From a bacterium (GTDB lineage: Bacteria > Myxococcota_A > Bradymonadia > UBA7976 > UBA1532), in contig JAUHYW010000003.1 in NCBI GenBank assembly GCA_030426085.1, forward strand, positions 1 to 64,000: DNA of 64,000 bases, read 5' to 3'. Within the stretch, counting starts at the first letter, position 1. Each line of letters opens with the position of its first letter. The position numbers and the translations under genes are program-made. Below the pieces are notes generated by a model. That model ran no database searches. It worked only from the letters and a program-made list of their open reading frames with translations, and was not told the origin of the DNA. Positions 18,441 through 27,727 of this stretch are shown piece after piece.

Positions 18441-20954
18441 GTGTCCATCCGCCGCCTGTCCCTCGCGCTCACCCTCGCCCTGATCACCGCGCCGCTGCCC
18501 GCGCTGGCCGACAAGCCCGGCTCCTCGGCCGACATCGCCCGAAAGAAGCGGGACGCCGCGCGCGAGAAGAAGCGCGCGGCCGAGAAGAAGAAGCGCGCGG
18601 CCGAGCGCAAGCGCCGGGCCGCGGAGCGCCGTCGGGCCGAGGAGGCGCGGCGCCGGGCCGAGGAGGAGCGCCGCCGACGGGCCGAAGAGGAGAAGCGGCG
18701 CCGGGCGGAAGAGGCGGCGCGGCGACGGGCGGCGGAGCGCGAGCGGGCCGAGGAGAAGCGGCGGGCCCGTGAGGCGCATCGCAGAGCCGAAGAGCAGCGG
18801 AGAGCGGAGGCCCGGCGGCGGGCCGAGGAGAAGCAGCGGTCCCGCGAGGCGCAGCGCAGAGCCGAGGAGAAGCAGCGGGCCCGCGAGGCGCAGCGCAGAG
18901 CCGAAGAGCGGCGCCGGGTCGAAGAGCGGCGCCGGGCCGAAGGGCAGCGGCGAGCCGAAGAGAAGCGGCGGGCCGAAGAGAAGCGGCGGGCCGAAGAGAA
19001 GCGGCGGGACCGCGAGGCACAGCGTCGGGCCGAAGAGCAGCGTCGAGCCGAAGAGCAGCGCCGGGCGCTCGAGGCCCGAGCGGCGGGGGCCCGGGCCGCC
19101 GAGGCGCGCCGCGCCGAAGAGAAGGAGCGGGCGGCCGACGCCCGCCGCGCCGACCGGGCAGCTCGGATCGAGGCCGCGCCGGCGGCGCTCCAGGTGATCC
19201 CCGCGTCGGCCGGCGAGCCTTCGAGCGGCCCGCCCGAGGCCAAGCCGCCACACACCGGTCGGCGCTACATCCGGCCCCGCTCGACCGACGCGCCCGCGGC
19301 TCGCCCGCCGATCACGCCCGCCGAGGACCCGCTCCCCGGGCACCGCCGGCCGCTGCCCGGCGGTGAGAGCGAGCAGCCGCCCGACCGCCGACCGCTGCCC
19401 CACCCCGAAGGCGACGCGCCCGGCGGGTTCGGGCGCCCGGCCGGCGACGGCCCCGACGCCGAGGGCGGCCCCACGCCCCGGCCGCTGCCCGACGGCCGGG
19501 CCACGCCGCGGCCGATCCCCCGCCCGGACGACGGCGCCGACGACCGCCGCCGGCCCGTCCGCCGCCCGGACGACGCGCCCGACGAGACCCGCCGGCCGAT
19601 CCCCCGCCCGGATGACCGCGAGGCCGGCTCCGGCGAGCGACGCCCCCCCGAGGTCGGCCGCCGCCCCCCGCGTCGGCGCCCCCGCCCGGACAGCCCCCGC
19701 CGCGCCGACCGCAAGCCGCCGTCCGAAGGCCGCGCCGGCTGGGGCGACACCGTCGACCGGGTCGCCGACGAGGCCCGCCGGCCGCCCCCGCGCCCCATCC
19801 GCCGGCCGCGCCACCACCGACGGCGCTACGCCGGGCCCTACGGCAGCCGCTACGCCGACCCGGGCGGCGCGCCGCGGTATCACGGCGTGCCGGAGGACCA
19901 CGCGCCCTACGCTGGCCCGGCCCCCGATCCGCTCGCCGGCTTCGAGCCCGGGCCCCCGATCGGCGAGCAGGGCTACGCGCTGACCGCCGAGCCGCGCCCC
20001 GCCTCGCCGCCCCGGGGCGCGCCGGCCACCCCCGCGCCGACGGTCGCCGAGAGCCGCCCGGCCAGCGACTGGTTCGACGGCTTCACCGCCCGCGGGGCCT
20101 ACGCCGGCTGGACCTTCCAGCCGCTGGGCGACCTGCCCGGGGGCAGCGGCACCTTCGAGCGCTACACCGTCGAGGCGCTGAACCTGTACCGGGTCGACGC
20201 CATCCTCGACACCCGCTGGGCCCGGATCCAGGCCCGCTACGAGTCGAACCGCGGCTTCGGCTTCGGCCGGGACGACGCCCTGCTCGACCTGCTCGTCGGG
20301 CTGCGGGCGGTGCCCGGCCTCGAGGGGCTGACGTTCGAGTACCTCGACCTCGACTTCGTGCACGGCCGGGTCGATCTGGTCGACGCCGACGACGCCACCG
20401 TCATCGAGACCGCCCCGCTGAAGGTCGACCTGCGCACCATCGACGTCGGCTACCCGCTGCACGCCCTGGTGACCGTCTTCGGTCGCCGCTTCGACAGCGT
20501 GATGCCGCGCAACGTCTACCTCGAGCGGGGCAGCTCGCCGGCCGCGATCCCCGTCTCGGACCAGCTCCTCGAGGTGGACGCCACCGCCTGGGCCCTGGGT
20601 CTGAAGCTGGCCGCGCCCGACGACGGCGCCGGCCTCTTCGGCGGGGTCTCCGGCTGGGTCGGGGTCGGGCCCTACGACATCCGCACCATCGCCGGGGGGG
20701 CCTTCCTCGACGGGGGCTGGCTGACCGCGGGCGGCGTCGAGGGCCACATCGGCTGGCGCCAGCCGCTCGGGGCCGGGTTCAGCCTGGGCATCCGCGACAC
20801 GCTGACCGTCATCGCCCTCGACCCCAACGGCCTGCCCGGCGGCATGCGCCGTGACCTCGAGGCCGAGGGGCTCGACCCCGACGGGCTCTCGCTGCGCTTC
20901 GGCACCATCGAGCTGCTCAACGGGCTGCACCTCGATCTCACCTGGTCGATTTGA
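18441..20954 (+). CDS. exported protein with long Arg/Glu charged helix, Pro/Arg-rich linker and C-terminal beta-barrel-like domain
   Basis: The GTG start follows AGGAG by five bases. The 837-residue product begins with a clear signal peptide (SLALTLALITAPLPALA). Residues 25-245 are almost only Arg, Lys, Glu and Ala in heptad-free RRAEEKRRAEE-type repeats, the pattern of a stable single alpha-helix. Residues 250-545 are Pro/Arg/Asp-rich and probably disordered. The last 280 residues alternate Tyr/Phe/Leu with polar residues and Gly turns (FTARGAYAGWTFQPLGDLPG onwards), like an outer-membrane or periplasmic beta domain. It may span the envelope or periplasm, or contact peptidoglycan; these are inferences. 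No family is recognised. Base composition matches the neighbours. Confidence 0.75.
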   Translation: MSIRRLSLALTLALITAPLPALADKPGSSADIARKKRDAAREKKRAAEKKKRAAERKRRAAERRRAEEARRRAEEERRRRAEEEKRRRAEEAARRRAAERERAEEKRRAREAHRRAEEQRRAEARRRAEEKQRSREAQRRAEEKQRAREAQRRAEERRRVEERRRAEGQRRAEEKRRAEEKRRAEEKRRDREAQRRAEEQRRAEEQRRALEARAAGARAAEARRAEEKERAADARRADRAARIEAAPAALQVIPASAGEPSSGPPEAKPPHTGRRYIRPRSTDAPAARPPITPAEDPLPGHRRPLPGGESEQPPDRRPLPHPEGDAPGGFGRPAGDGPDAEGGPTPRPLPDGRATPRPIPRPDDGADDRRRPVRRPDDAPDETRRPIPRPDDREAGSGERRPPEVGRRPPRRRPRPDSPRRADRKPPSEGRAGWGDTVDRVADEARRPPPRPIRRPRHHRRRYAGPYGSRYADPGGAPRYHGVPEDHAPYAGPAPDPLAGFEPGPPIGEQGYALTAEPRPASPPRGAPATPAPTVAESRPASDWFDGFTARGAYAGWTFQPLGDLPGGSGTFERYTVEALNLYRVDAILDTRWARIQARYESNRGFGFGRDDALLDLLVGLRAVPGLEGLTFEYLDLDFVHGRVDLVDADDATVIETAPLKVDLRTIDVGYPLHALVTVFGRRFDSVMPRNVYLERGSSPAAIPVSDQLLEVDATAWALGLKLAAPDDGAGLFGGVSGWVGVGPYDIRTIAGGAFLDGGWLTAGGVEGHIGWRQPLGAGFSLGIRDTLTVIALDPNGLPGGMRRDLEAEGLDPDGLSLRFGTIELLNGLHLDLTWSI
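18954..19007 (+). repeat. three perfect 18-bp coding repeats
   Basis: GCCGAAGAGAAGCGGCGG is repeated three times without change, encoding AEEKRR units of the charged helix. Similar imperfect units flank it from about 18600 to 19070. The repeat length is a multiple of three, so copy-number changes would lengthen or shorten the helix in frame. Confidence 0.85.
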
Positions 20955-20977
20955 GCGCCCCCGGGGGCCGAGTTGAT

Positions 20978-21006
20978 TTGAACCCGCGGCGTCCATCTGC
21001 CATCTT
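20978..21006 (+). promoter_or_regulatory. candidate promoter of the molybdenum hydroxylase gene
   Basis: TTGAAC (20978-20983) and CATCTT (21001-21006) are spaced by exactly 17 bases, and TGC immediately precedes the -10 hexamer. Transcription would start only a few bases before the ATG at 21013, giving a very short or absent leader. This agrees with the lack of a clear Shine-Dalgarno sequence there. Confidence 0.4.
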
Positions 21007-21012
21007 CGCGCC

Positions 21013-23829
21013 ATGAAACGCCTGCTCTCGCTCGACGTGAACGGCGAGACCCACGAGGTCGCCGCCCGGCAGAACCACTCGCTGCTCGAGGTCCTGCGCT
21101 ACGACCTGGGGCTCACCGGATCCAAACAGGGCTGCGACAAGGGAGACTGCGGCGCGTGCACCGTGCTGGTCGACGGCCGGCCCACGCTCGCCTGCACCAC
21201 CCTCGCGGCCATGGTGCCCCCCGCAGCCCGCATCACCACCATCGAGGGGCTCGCCGGCCCCGCGGGCCTCGACCCGGTGCAGGACGCCTTCGACCGCTGC
21301 GGCGCGTTGCAGTGCGGCTTCTGCCAGTCGGGCATGATGCTCTCGGCCCGGGCGCTGCTCGACGAAGACCGCGACCCAAGCGACGCCGCCATCCGCGAGG
21401 CGCTCGGCGGCAACCTGTGCCGCTGCACCGGCTACACCCAGATCTTCGAAGCGGTGAAGCTCGCCGGGGCCATCGAGCGGGGCGAGGCGCCGGCCTACGA
21501 CCCGCAGCCGGCGGCGGGCTACACCGTGCTCGGCGGGCGCCACCGCAAGGCCGACGGGCACCTCAAGGCCACCGGGCGGGCGATCTACACCGACGACATC
21601 ACCCTGCCCCGCATGCTGCACGGCAAGATCCTGCGCAGCCCGCACGCCCACGCGGCGATCGTCTCGATCGACACCGCGAAGGCCGAGGCGCTGCCCGGGG
21701 TCGCCGCGGTGCTCACCGGCGAGGCGCTGCCGATCAAGTACGGCGTCATCCCGTGGACCATGGACGAGCAGGCGCTGTGCACCGACCGGGCCCGCTTCGT
21801 GGGCGACGAGGTCGCCGCGGTGGTCGCCGTCGACGAAGAGACCGCCACCCGGGCCCTGGCGCTCATCGACGTCGAATACGACGTGCAGCCCCCGGTGATG
21901 GACCCCGCCGCCTCGCTCGAGCCCGGCGCGCCTCAGATCTTCCCCGGGCGGCGCAAGGGCAACCTCACCAAGCGGGTCAAGCTCGAGTTCGGCGACGTCG
22001 ACGCCGCGATCGAGTCGGCCCACGCGGTCATCGAGGGGCGCTACCTCTTCGAAGGCACCGCCCACGCCCCGATCGAGCCCCACTGCGTCGTCGCCGAGAT
22101 GGACCCCCGGGGCATCCTGACGGTGTGGTCGGCGACCCAGATCCCGCATTACGTGCACCGCACGCTGTCCCGAGTGCTCGAGCTGCCCGCCGACCGCATC
22201 CGGGTGATCCAGCCGGCGCTCGGGGGCGCGTTCGGCGGCAAGTCGGACCCCTTCGGCCACGAGATCGTCGCCGCGAAGCTGGCGATGCAGCTCGGCCGCC
22301 CGGTGAAGTTCCTGCTCGACCGGGAGGAGACCTTCTTCACCCACCGCGGCCGGCACCCGATGCACATGCAGATGACGCTGGCCGCCGACGCCGAGGGCCG
22401 GCTGACCGCGCTGGACTCCGACATCCTCATCGACGGCGGGGCCTACACCAGCTTCGGCATGATCACGACCTACTACTCGGGGCAGCTCCTCACCGCGCCC
22501 ACCGGGTACGAGACCTACCGCTTCCACAGCCGGCGGGCGTTCACCACCAAGCCGCCGTGCGGGCCCAAGCGGGGCCACGGGTCGGTGCAGCCCCGGTTCG
22601 CCTTCGAGATCCAGCTCGACAAGATGGCCCACGCGCTCGGCCTCGACCCCATCGAGCTGCGCCGGCGCAACGACGTGGGGCCCGACAGCCAGACCGTCAA
22701 CGGCCAGCAGATCACGTCCAACGGCTTCCTGGAGTGCCTGCGGGTCGTCGAGCAGGCCTCGGGCTGGAAGACCCGCTACGGCAAGCTGCCCTATGGCCGG
22801 GGGCTCGGCGTGGCCGGCTCGACCTACATCTCGGGCACCGCCTACCCGGTCTACCCCAACAAGATGCCCCAGTCGGGGGTGCAGGTCCGCATCGACCGCT
22901 CGGGGCGGGCCCACGTGATGTGCGGGGCCAGCGACATCGGCCAGGGATCCGACACGATGCTGGCGCTCATCGTCGCCGAAGAGCTGGGCCTGCTGCCCGA
23001 CCGGGTGGTGGTGACCAGCAGCGACACCGACCTCTCGCCGGTGGACCTCGGGGCCTACTCCAGCCGGGTGACCTTCATGGCCGGCACCGCCTGCAAGCAG
23101 GCCGCGAGCGCCATCGCCGCCCGCATCCGGGAGGCCGTCGCCAGCGAGCTGGAGGTGCCCTCGCGGCAGGTCGCCTGCGGCAACGGGCGCTGGTTCTGGA
23201 CCGAGGACCCCGAGAAGGGCGTGACCACCGCCGAGGCGTTCGTGCTCGCCGAGTCGGCGTTCGGCACCGTGGGCGCCACCGGGGGCTACCAGACCGACGA
23301 GTCGCTGGGCGGCAGCTACCGGGGCGGCACCATCGGGGCCAGCCCGGCCTACAGCTTCACCGCGCACGTCGCCGAGGTCGAGGTCGACGTCGAGAGCGGG
23401 TTCATCCGGGTCCACAAGATCTGGGCCGCCCACGACTGCGGCTTCGCGCTCAACCCCCAGCTCGTCGAGGGCCAGATCGCCGGCTCGGTCTACATGGGCT
23501 GGGCCGAGGCGGTCATGGAGGAGCAGGCCTTCGCCTACGGCGGCCCCAACCCGGGGCTGCTGCGGGGGCCGAACCTGCTCGACTACCGCATCCCGACGGC
23601 GGTCGAGACCCCCGAGATCGAGTGCTTCATCGTCGAGAGCCAGGACCCGAAGGGCCCCTACGGCGCCAAGGAGGCCGGCGAGGGCCCGCTGCACCCGATC
23701 CTGCCGGCCATCGCCAACGCGGTCTACGACGCGGTCGGCATCCGGCTCGACGAGCTGCCGTTCCACCCGGCGAAGGTCCGCGCCGCGCTGGCCGAGAAGG
23801 CGGCTCGGGAGGCCGAGCAGGGGGCGTAG
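21013..23829 (+). CDS. xanthine oxidase-family molybdenum hydroxylase, fused [2Fe-2S] and Mo subunits
   Basis: The 938-residue polypeptide fuses two normally separate subunits. Residues 1-165 carry the plant-type cluster (CDKGDCGACTVLVDG) and the second cluster (CGFCQSG and CRCTGY). Residues 175-938 are the molybdopterin-cytosine-dinucleotide domain, beginning with the typical GRAIYTDDITLPRMLHGKIL. QPALGGAFGGKSD follows, and the end has KEAGEGPLHPILPAIANAV, whose GE glutamate (about residue 890) is in the catalytic position. No FAD domain is present or encoded nearby. The closest look-alikes are aldehyde oxidase and 4-hydroxybenzoyl-CoA-reductase type hydroxylases; the substrate cannot be told. 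Cytoplasmic: no signal peptide. Confidence 0.9.
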   Translation: MKRLLSLDVNGETHEVAARQNHSLLEVLRYDLGLTGSKQGCDKGDCGACTVLVDGRPTLACTTLAAMVPPAARITTIEGLAGPAGLDPVQDAFDRCGALQCGFCQSGMMLSARALLDEDRDPSDAAIREALGGNLCRCTGYTQIFEAVKLAGAIERGEAPAYDPQPAAGYTVLGGRHRKADGHLKATGRAIYTDDITLPRMLHGKILRSPHAHAAIVSIDTAKAEALPGVAAVLTGEALPIKYGVIPWTMDEQALCTDRARFVGDEVAAVVAVDEETATRALALIDVEYDVQPPVMDPAASLEPGAPQIFPGRRKGNLTKRVKLEFGDVDAAIESAHAVIEGRYLFEGTAHAPIEPHCVVAEMDPRGILTVWSATQIPHYVHRTLSRVLELPADRIRVIQPALGGAFGGKSDPFGHEIVAAKLAMQLGRPVKFLLDREETFFTHRGRHPMHMQMTLAADAEGRLTALDSDILIDGGAYTSFGMITTYYSGQLLTAPTGYETYRFHSRRAFTTKPPCGPKRGHGSVQPRFAFEIQLDKMAHALGLDPIELRRRNDVGPDSQTVNGQQITSNGFLECLRVVEQASGWKTRYGKLPYGRGLGVAGSTYISGTAYPVYPNKMPQSGVQVRIDRSGRAHVMCGASDIGQGSDTMLALIVAEELGLLPDRVVVTSSDTDLSPVDLGAYSSRVTFMAGTACKQAASAIAARIREAVASELEVPSRQVACGNGRWFWTEDPEKGVTTAEAFVLAESAFGTVGATGGYQTDESLGGSYRGGTIGASPAYSFTAHVAEVEVDVESGFIRVHKIWAAHDCGFALNPQLVEGQIAGSVYMGWAEAVMEEQAFAYGGPNPGLLRGPNLLDYRIPTAVETPEIECFIVESQDPKGPYGAKEAGEGPLHPILPAIANAVYDAVGIRLDELPFHPAKVRAALAEKAAREAEQGA

Positions 23830-23844
23830 CCGGAGACTCTACCG

Positions 23845-24654
23845 TCAGCCGAAGTCCCCGTGGCGGTTGAACCGCCCGTCGCGCACGAAGCTGTACAGCG
23901 TCAGCCGCCCCGCGCGCGCCAACTCATCGGCCAGGGTGCTCGCCGCGCCCACCGCCACCACCGCGCCGATGCGGGCCATCAGGGCCTTCTGCACGATCTC
24001 GAAGCCGGCCCGGCTGCTCACCGCCAATACGAGCCCGTCGAGCGGGAAGCGGTCGGCCCGCAGCCGGGCGCCGATGACCTTGTCCACCGCGTTGTGCCGG
24101 CCCACGTCCTCGGCGGCCGTGATCAGCGCGCCGGCGGCGGTGAAGAGCGCCGCGCCGTGCAGGCCGCCGGTGGCCCGGAAGCGGCGCTGCTCGGCCCGCA
24201 GGCGCTCGGGCAGCGCCGGGACCAGCGTCGGGTCGAGCAGCAGCGGCGCGTCCAGCGGCGGCGCGTCGAGCATGACCCGGTCGATGCTGGCCTTGCCGCA
24301 CAGCCCGCAGCTCGAGCCGGCGTAGAGCGTGCGCCGGGCCCGTTCGAAGCGGGCGTCGGCCGCCCGGACCCCGCCGGCGAGGTGGGCCAGCACGACGTTC
24401 TGCCGGGCGGGGCGGCTGGGGTCGGGGCAGTGGGCGAGGCCGGTGAGGTCGTCGGGGCCGTCGATGACGCCCTCGGTCGCCAGGAAGCCGGCGACGAGGT
24501 CCAGGTCTTCGGCCGGGTCGTCGCCCGGGGTGCGCATCACCACCGCCAGCGGGCGGCCGTCGACCCGGATCTCGAGCGGCTCTTCGATCACCAGCCGGTC
24601 GGCCTCGATCGCGCCCGCTCGCTCGACGGCGACCGGGCGGGTGCCGTCGGTCAT
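23845..24654 (-). CDS. fdhD: FdhD, sulfurtransferase for molybdenum-cofactor sulfuration
   Basis: The 269-residue product matches FdhD in length and motifs. EEPLEIRVDGRPLAVVMRTP lies near 24-43, and the Cys loop SSCGLCGK has C116 and C119. TGGLHGAALF and EDVGRHNAVDKVIG are the conserved nucleotide-binding signatures. SSRAGFEIVQKA follows. FdhD passes sulfur from the cysteine desulfurase IscS to bis-MGD for formate dehydrogenase. No formate dehydrogenase is in the window, and the gene converges on a xanthine-oxidase-type enzyme instead. Its ATG shares four bases with the stop of the upstream TPR gene, so the two are coupled. Confidence 0.95.
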   Translation of the reverse strand: MTDGTRPVAVERAGAIEADRLVIEEPLEIRVDGRPLAVVMRTPGDDPAEDLDLVAGFLATEGVIDGPDDLTGLAHCPDPSRPARQNVVLAHLAGGVRAADARFERARRTLYAGSSCGLCGKASIDRVMLDAPPLDAPLLLDPTLVPALPERLRAEQRRFRATGGLHGAALFTAAGALITAAEDVGRHNAVDKVIGARLRADRFPLDGLVLAVSSRAGFEIVQKALMARIGAVVAVGAASTLADELARAGRLTLYSFVRDGRFNRHGDFG

Positions 24655-25646
24655 CCGGCCTCCGGGTCCGGCGCCAGATCGGGCGGCAGCGCGCCGGGCC
24701 AGTCGCTCGCCGGTTGGTTGCGGGCGTCGGTGCGCAGCGCCGCGAGCCGGGCGTCGAGGCGCTCCAGCCGCTGGCGGATCCAGTCCTCGCGCTTGCCGGG
24801 GTGGTGCCGGGCGTAGAGCGCGTACTCCGCCCGGGCCCGGGCCAGCTCGCCGTTCTTCTCGAACAGCCGCCCCAGGTCGAGGTGGGCCCGCAGCACCGGC
24901 GGGCGGCCGACGAGCGCCTCGTGGAAGTGATGCCGGGCCCGCTTCGGCGCCCGGTCGACCAGGGCCCGCCCCAGCGCGTAGTGGGCCGGGCCGTAATCCC
25001 CGCGCAGCTTCAACACCCGCTTCAAGTCGGCGACGCCGTCGTCGGGCCGCCCGTCGTCCAGCGCGAGCAGCCCCCGCTGATACAGCGCCTTGTGATGCCG
25101 CCGGTCGAGCTCCAGCGCCCGGGCCAGGGCCCGCTTCGCGGTGGGGAAGTCCCGCCGCTCGAAGGCGCAGACCCCCAGCGTGTAGTGGGCCCGGGCGTCT
25201 TTGGGCCACAGCGCCACGACCCGCTCGAAGCAGCGCTGGGCGACGTCGAGCCGGGCCCGCTCGCGCTCGACGACCCCCAGGTTGAACAGGATGCGGGGCT
25301 CGTCCGGCGCCCGGCGCAGCGCGTGGCGGTACTCCCGGGCGGCGGCGGCGAGCAGGCCGTCATGGCGCAGGGCGTAGCCCAGGGCGAAGCGGAAGGTCGG
25401 CTCGTCGGGGTCGAGCGCGGCGGCGTGGGCGAAGCGCACCCGGGCCTGGCGCCGCAGCTCGCGGGCTTGAGCCGCCCGCCCGGCCTGGAAGTGCAGCCAG
25501 GGGTCGTCCGGGTGGCGGGCGAGCTGGCGGTGGCAGTAGAGGATGGCCCGCTCGGGCTCGTCGCCCTCCACCAGCGCCCGCGCCCGGCGGCGGGCGAGCC
25601 ACGGGCGGTCGACCAGCGGCTCGATCACCGACAGCGCGGCGCTCAC
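24651..25646 (-). CDS. tetratricopeptide repeat protein
   Basis: The 331-residue protein is nearly all TPR helices, about eight consecutive 34-residue units (ILYCHRQLARHPDDPWLHFQ, FRFALGYALRHDGLLAAAAR, LFNLGVVERERARLDVAQRC, HYTLGVCAFERRDFPTAKRA and so on). The Ala/Leu/Tyr pattern and closing Pro typical of TPRs are present. There is no signal peptide or membrane helix, so it is a cytosolic scaffold. It overlaps fdhD by four bases (ATGA) and lies 39 bases downstream of the Ser/Thr kinase gene, suggesting one minus-strand operon. The partner is unknown. Confidence 0.88.
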   Translation of the reverse strand: MSAALSVIEPLVDRPWLARRRARALVEGDEPERAILYCHRQLARHPDDPWLHFQAGRAAQARELRRQARVRFAHAAALDPDEPTFRFALGYALRHDGLLAAAAREYRHALRRAPDEPRILFNLGVVERERARLDVAQRCFERVVALWPKDARAHYTLGVCAFERRDFPTAKRALARALELDRRHHKALYQRGLLALDDGRPDDGVADLKRVLKLRGDYGPAHYALGRALVDRAPKRARHHFHEALVGRPPVLRAHLDLGRLFEKNGELARARAEYALYARHHPGKREDWIRQRLERLDARLAALRTDARNQPASDWPGALPPDLAPDPEAG

Positions 25647-25685
25647 GATACGGGCGGCGAGGGGCTTCAGCGGGGCCTCACGCTG

Positions 25686-27557
25686 TCAGGGCATCAGCTC
25701 GATGGGCGTCTCCGGCTCGGGGTCGGGAGCCGGCGGCGGTTCGGGGGGCGGGGTCGGCGGCCGGGCGACGGCCTTGGGCGCCTCCCGGGGCGTCGGGCTC
25801 TTCTCGACCGGGGGGCGGCGCTTCACGGGGGTCGGCTTGGGGCGCTTCGGCTCGACCTTGCGCGGCTCGCGCTGCAAGACGACCGACACCACGTTGTTCT
25901 CGTCGGCGGCGGCCGGGTCGAGCACGAAGGTCTTCGAGAGGTAGCCCTCCCGCCGGGCGACGAAGGTGGTCGCCGCGTCGACGCTCAGCCGGACCACCGC
26001 GCCCCCCGGGGCGTCGCTCGACGCGCCGACCTCGACCTCGTCCTCGGCCCGCACCAGGGCCACCCCCAGGGGGTCGGTCGTGACGACGAACTCCCGCTCG
26101 ACCGGCGCCTCGGGGGCGGCGGCGTCGGGGGCCTGGGGCGGGTCGGGGGTCGGGGCGGCGGCCAGGGTCGGCGCCCGATCCGGCGGCGGGGGCAGCGGCT
26201 GCGGCCGGTCGTCGCCGACGCCGAAGGCCGCGTACAGCGCGCCGGTCACGACCACCGCGGCGAGCACGATGGGCACCACCGGCGCCTTGCGCCGCCGATG
26301 GTCGGGCGCCTCGTCGAGCACCACCGAGCCGATGTCGGGCATGTCGATCGGAGGCGGCGGGGCGTAGCCGGCGCTCACCGCCGGCAGCCGGTCGGCCAGC
26401 TCGGCGAAGGGGGTACCGGCCCGCAGCGCGATGAGGGCCTCGACCTGATCGAGCAGCGTGTCGACGTCGGGCTGACGCGCCTCGCGGCTCTTGGACAGCG
26501 CCTGGAAGACCACCGCCTCGACGGCCGGGTGCAGGTCGAGGTCCGGCTGGCGGTCGACGAACGGCGCCGGCTCTTCGTTGACGTGGGCGATGAGGATCGA
26601 CAGCGGGTTGTCGCTGACGAACGGCGGCTCGCCGAGCAGCATCTCGTACAGGATCACGCCCAGGCTGTAGATGTCGCTGCGGGCGTCGAGCTGGGTCGAG
26701 CGGGTCTGCTCGGGCGACATGTACTTCGGGGTGCCGAACATCGTGCCGGCCTGGGTCAGCGTGCGCTCGTGGCCATCGCCCTCGCGCAGCTTCGCGACCC
26801 CGAAGTCGAGCACCTTGACGAAGTCGACCTCGCCCTCGACCTCGGTCAGGAACACGTTGTCCGGCTTGAGGTCGCGGTGGATGATGCCCGCCTTGTGGGC
26901 CTCGGAGAGCGACTTGCAGACCTGGCGCATGATGCCCAGCGCCCGGTCCACCGGCATCGGCCCCGCCCCGAGCACCGAGCCGAGGTCGACCCCCCGCAGG
27001 TACTCCATCGCGATGAACAGGACGCCGTCGTCGGTCTGGCCGAAGTCGTAGACCGAGATCGTGTTGGGGTGGGTCAGCCGGCTGGCGGCGAGCGCCTCTT
27101 TGTGAAAGCGCTTGATGACCGTCTCGTTCTCGGCGAACTCCCGCAGCAGCACCTTGAGGGCCACCGTGCGCTGCACCGAGGGCTGCCACGCCTCGAAGAC
27201 CGCGCCCATGCCGCCCCGGCCGATCATGCCCCGGATCTCGTAGCGCCCGTCGACGATCTTGCCGACCATCGTATCGATCGAGCGCTTGGGGGCCTCGGGC
27301 TCGGCCCACTTGCCGAAGTCCTCGCCCCGCATGATGGCGTGCTCGTCGTCGACCTCGGCCGGCGGCTCGGTCCCGGGGGCGGGCGGCGGCTCGGAGCCGA
27401 AGTCGGCCATCGGCGGCGGGGCCGAGGCCGGCGGTTCGGAGGGGATCTCGAGGGTCGGCAGCGGATCGGCGAGCTCGCCGTGCAGGGCCGAGAGGCCCGA
27501 CAGGCGGGTCGCCTTGCGGGGGGCGAGCGGGGGGTTGGAGTGGGCGTCGTCGCTCAT
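25686..27557 (-). CDS. serine/threonine protein kinase with transmembrane helix and PEGA-like C-terminal domain
   Basis: The 623-residue protein has a Pro-rich N-terminus and a complete Hanks-type kinase domain (about 105-365). The glycine loop IGRGGMGAVF is at 112-121, the ATP lysine is K135, the catalytic loop HRDLKPDN has D229, and DFG is at 251-253. A hydrophobic helix (PIVLAAVVVTGALYAAFGVG) follows near 430-450, then a Pro/Ala linker and a PEGA-like domain (FVVTTDPLGVALVRAEDEVE and the stretch ending GYLSKTFVLD, about 495-560). The tail is Pro/Lys-rich. The topology gives a cytoplasmic kinase with an extracytoplasmic PEGA sensor. Such kinases are abundant in myxobacteria. A TPR protein and FdhD are encoded downstream. 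Confidence 0.94.
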   Translation of the reverse strand: MSDDAHSNPPLAPRKATRLSGLSALHGELADPLPTLEIPSEPPASAPPPMADFGSEPPPAPGTEPPAEVDDEHAIMRGEDFGKWAEPEAPKRSIDTMVGKIVDGRYEIRGMIGRGGMGAVFEAWQPSVQRTVALKVLLREFAENETVIKRFHKEALAASRLTHPNTISVYDFGQTDDGVLFIAMEYLRGVDLGSVLGAGPMPVDRALGIMRQVCKSLSEAHKAGIIHRDLKPDNVFLTEVEGEVDFVKVLDFGVAKLREGDGHERTLTQAGTMFGTPKYMSPEQTRSTQLDARSDIYSLGVILYEMLLGEPPFVSDNPLSILIAHVNEEPAPFVDRQPDLDLHPAVEAVVFQALSKSREARQPDVDTLLDQVEALIALRAGTPFAELADRLPAVSAGYAPPPPIDMPDIGSVVLDEAPDHRRRKAPVVPIVLAAVVVTGALYAAFGVGDDRPQPLPPPPDRAPTLAAAPTPDPPQAPDAAAPEAPVEREFVVTTDPLGVALVRAEDEVEVGASSDAPGGAVVRLSVDAATTFVARREGYLSKTFVLDPAAADENNVVSVVLQREPRKVEPKRPKPTPVKRRPPVEKSPTPREAPKAVARPPTPPPEPPPAPDPEPETPIELMP

Positions 27558-27690
27558 CGGTCCTCGGTCTGCGCGGCGGTCACCGCGCGGAGGGTCAGGC
27601 TATCAGATCCGGCGGCGAATGCCTCGCCCACGACCGCCCCGGGCAGAAGATCCGTCGGACGCGAAAAATTCCCGCCGGGGCGGGCGATGC

Positions 27691-27719
27691 TTGATCGGCC
27701 GGGGCCCCGCCCGCAATAT
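27691..27719 (+). promoter_or_regulatory. candidate promoter of the methyltransferase gene
   Basis: TTGATC (27691-27696) and CAATAT (27714-27719) are spaced by 17 bases and end nine bases before the ATG at 27728. The region is notably A/T-richer than its surroundings (gcgaaaaatt just upstream). Transcription would give a near-leaderless message. Confidence 0.4.
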
Positions 27720-27727
27720 GCGCGGCC

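Noticed and set aside
18500-19130. CRISPR-like or minisatellite array.
   Set aside because: The repeats are short, in frame and encode an Arg/Glu helix; no spacers are present.
21013-23829. Selenium-dependent hydroxylase.
   Set aside because: There is no in-frame TGA and no SECIS-like element was seen.
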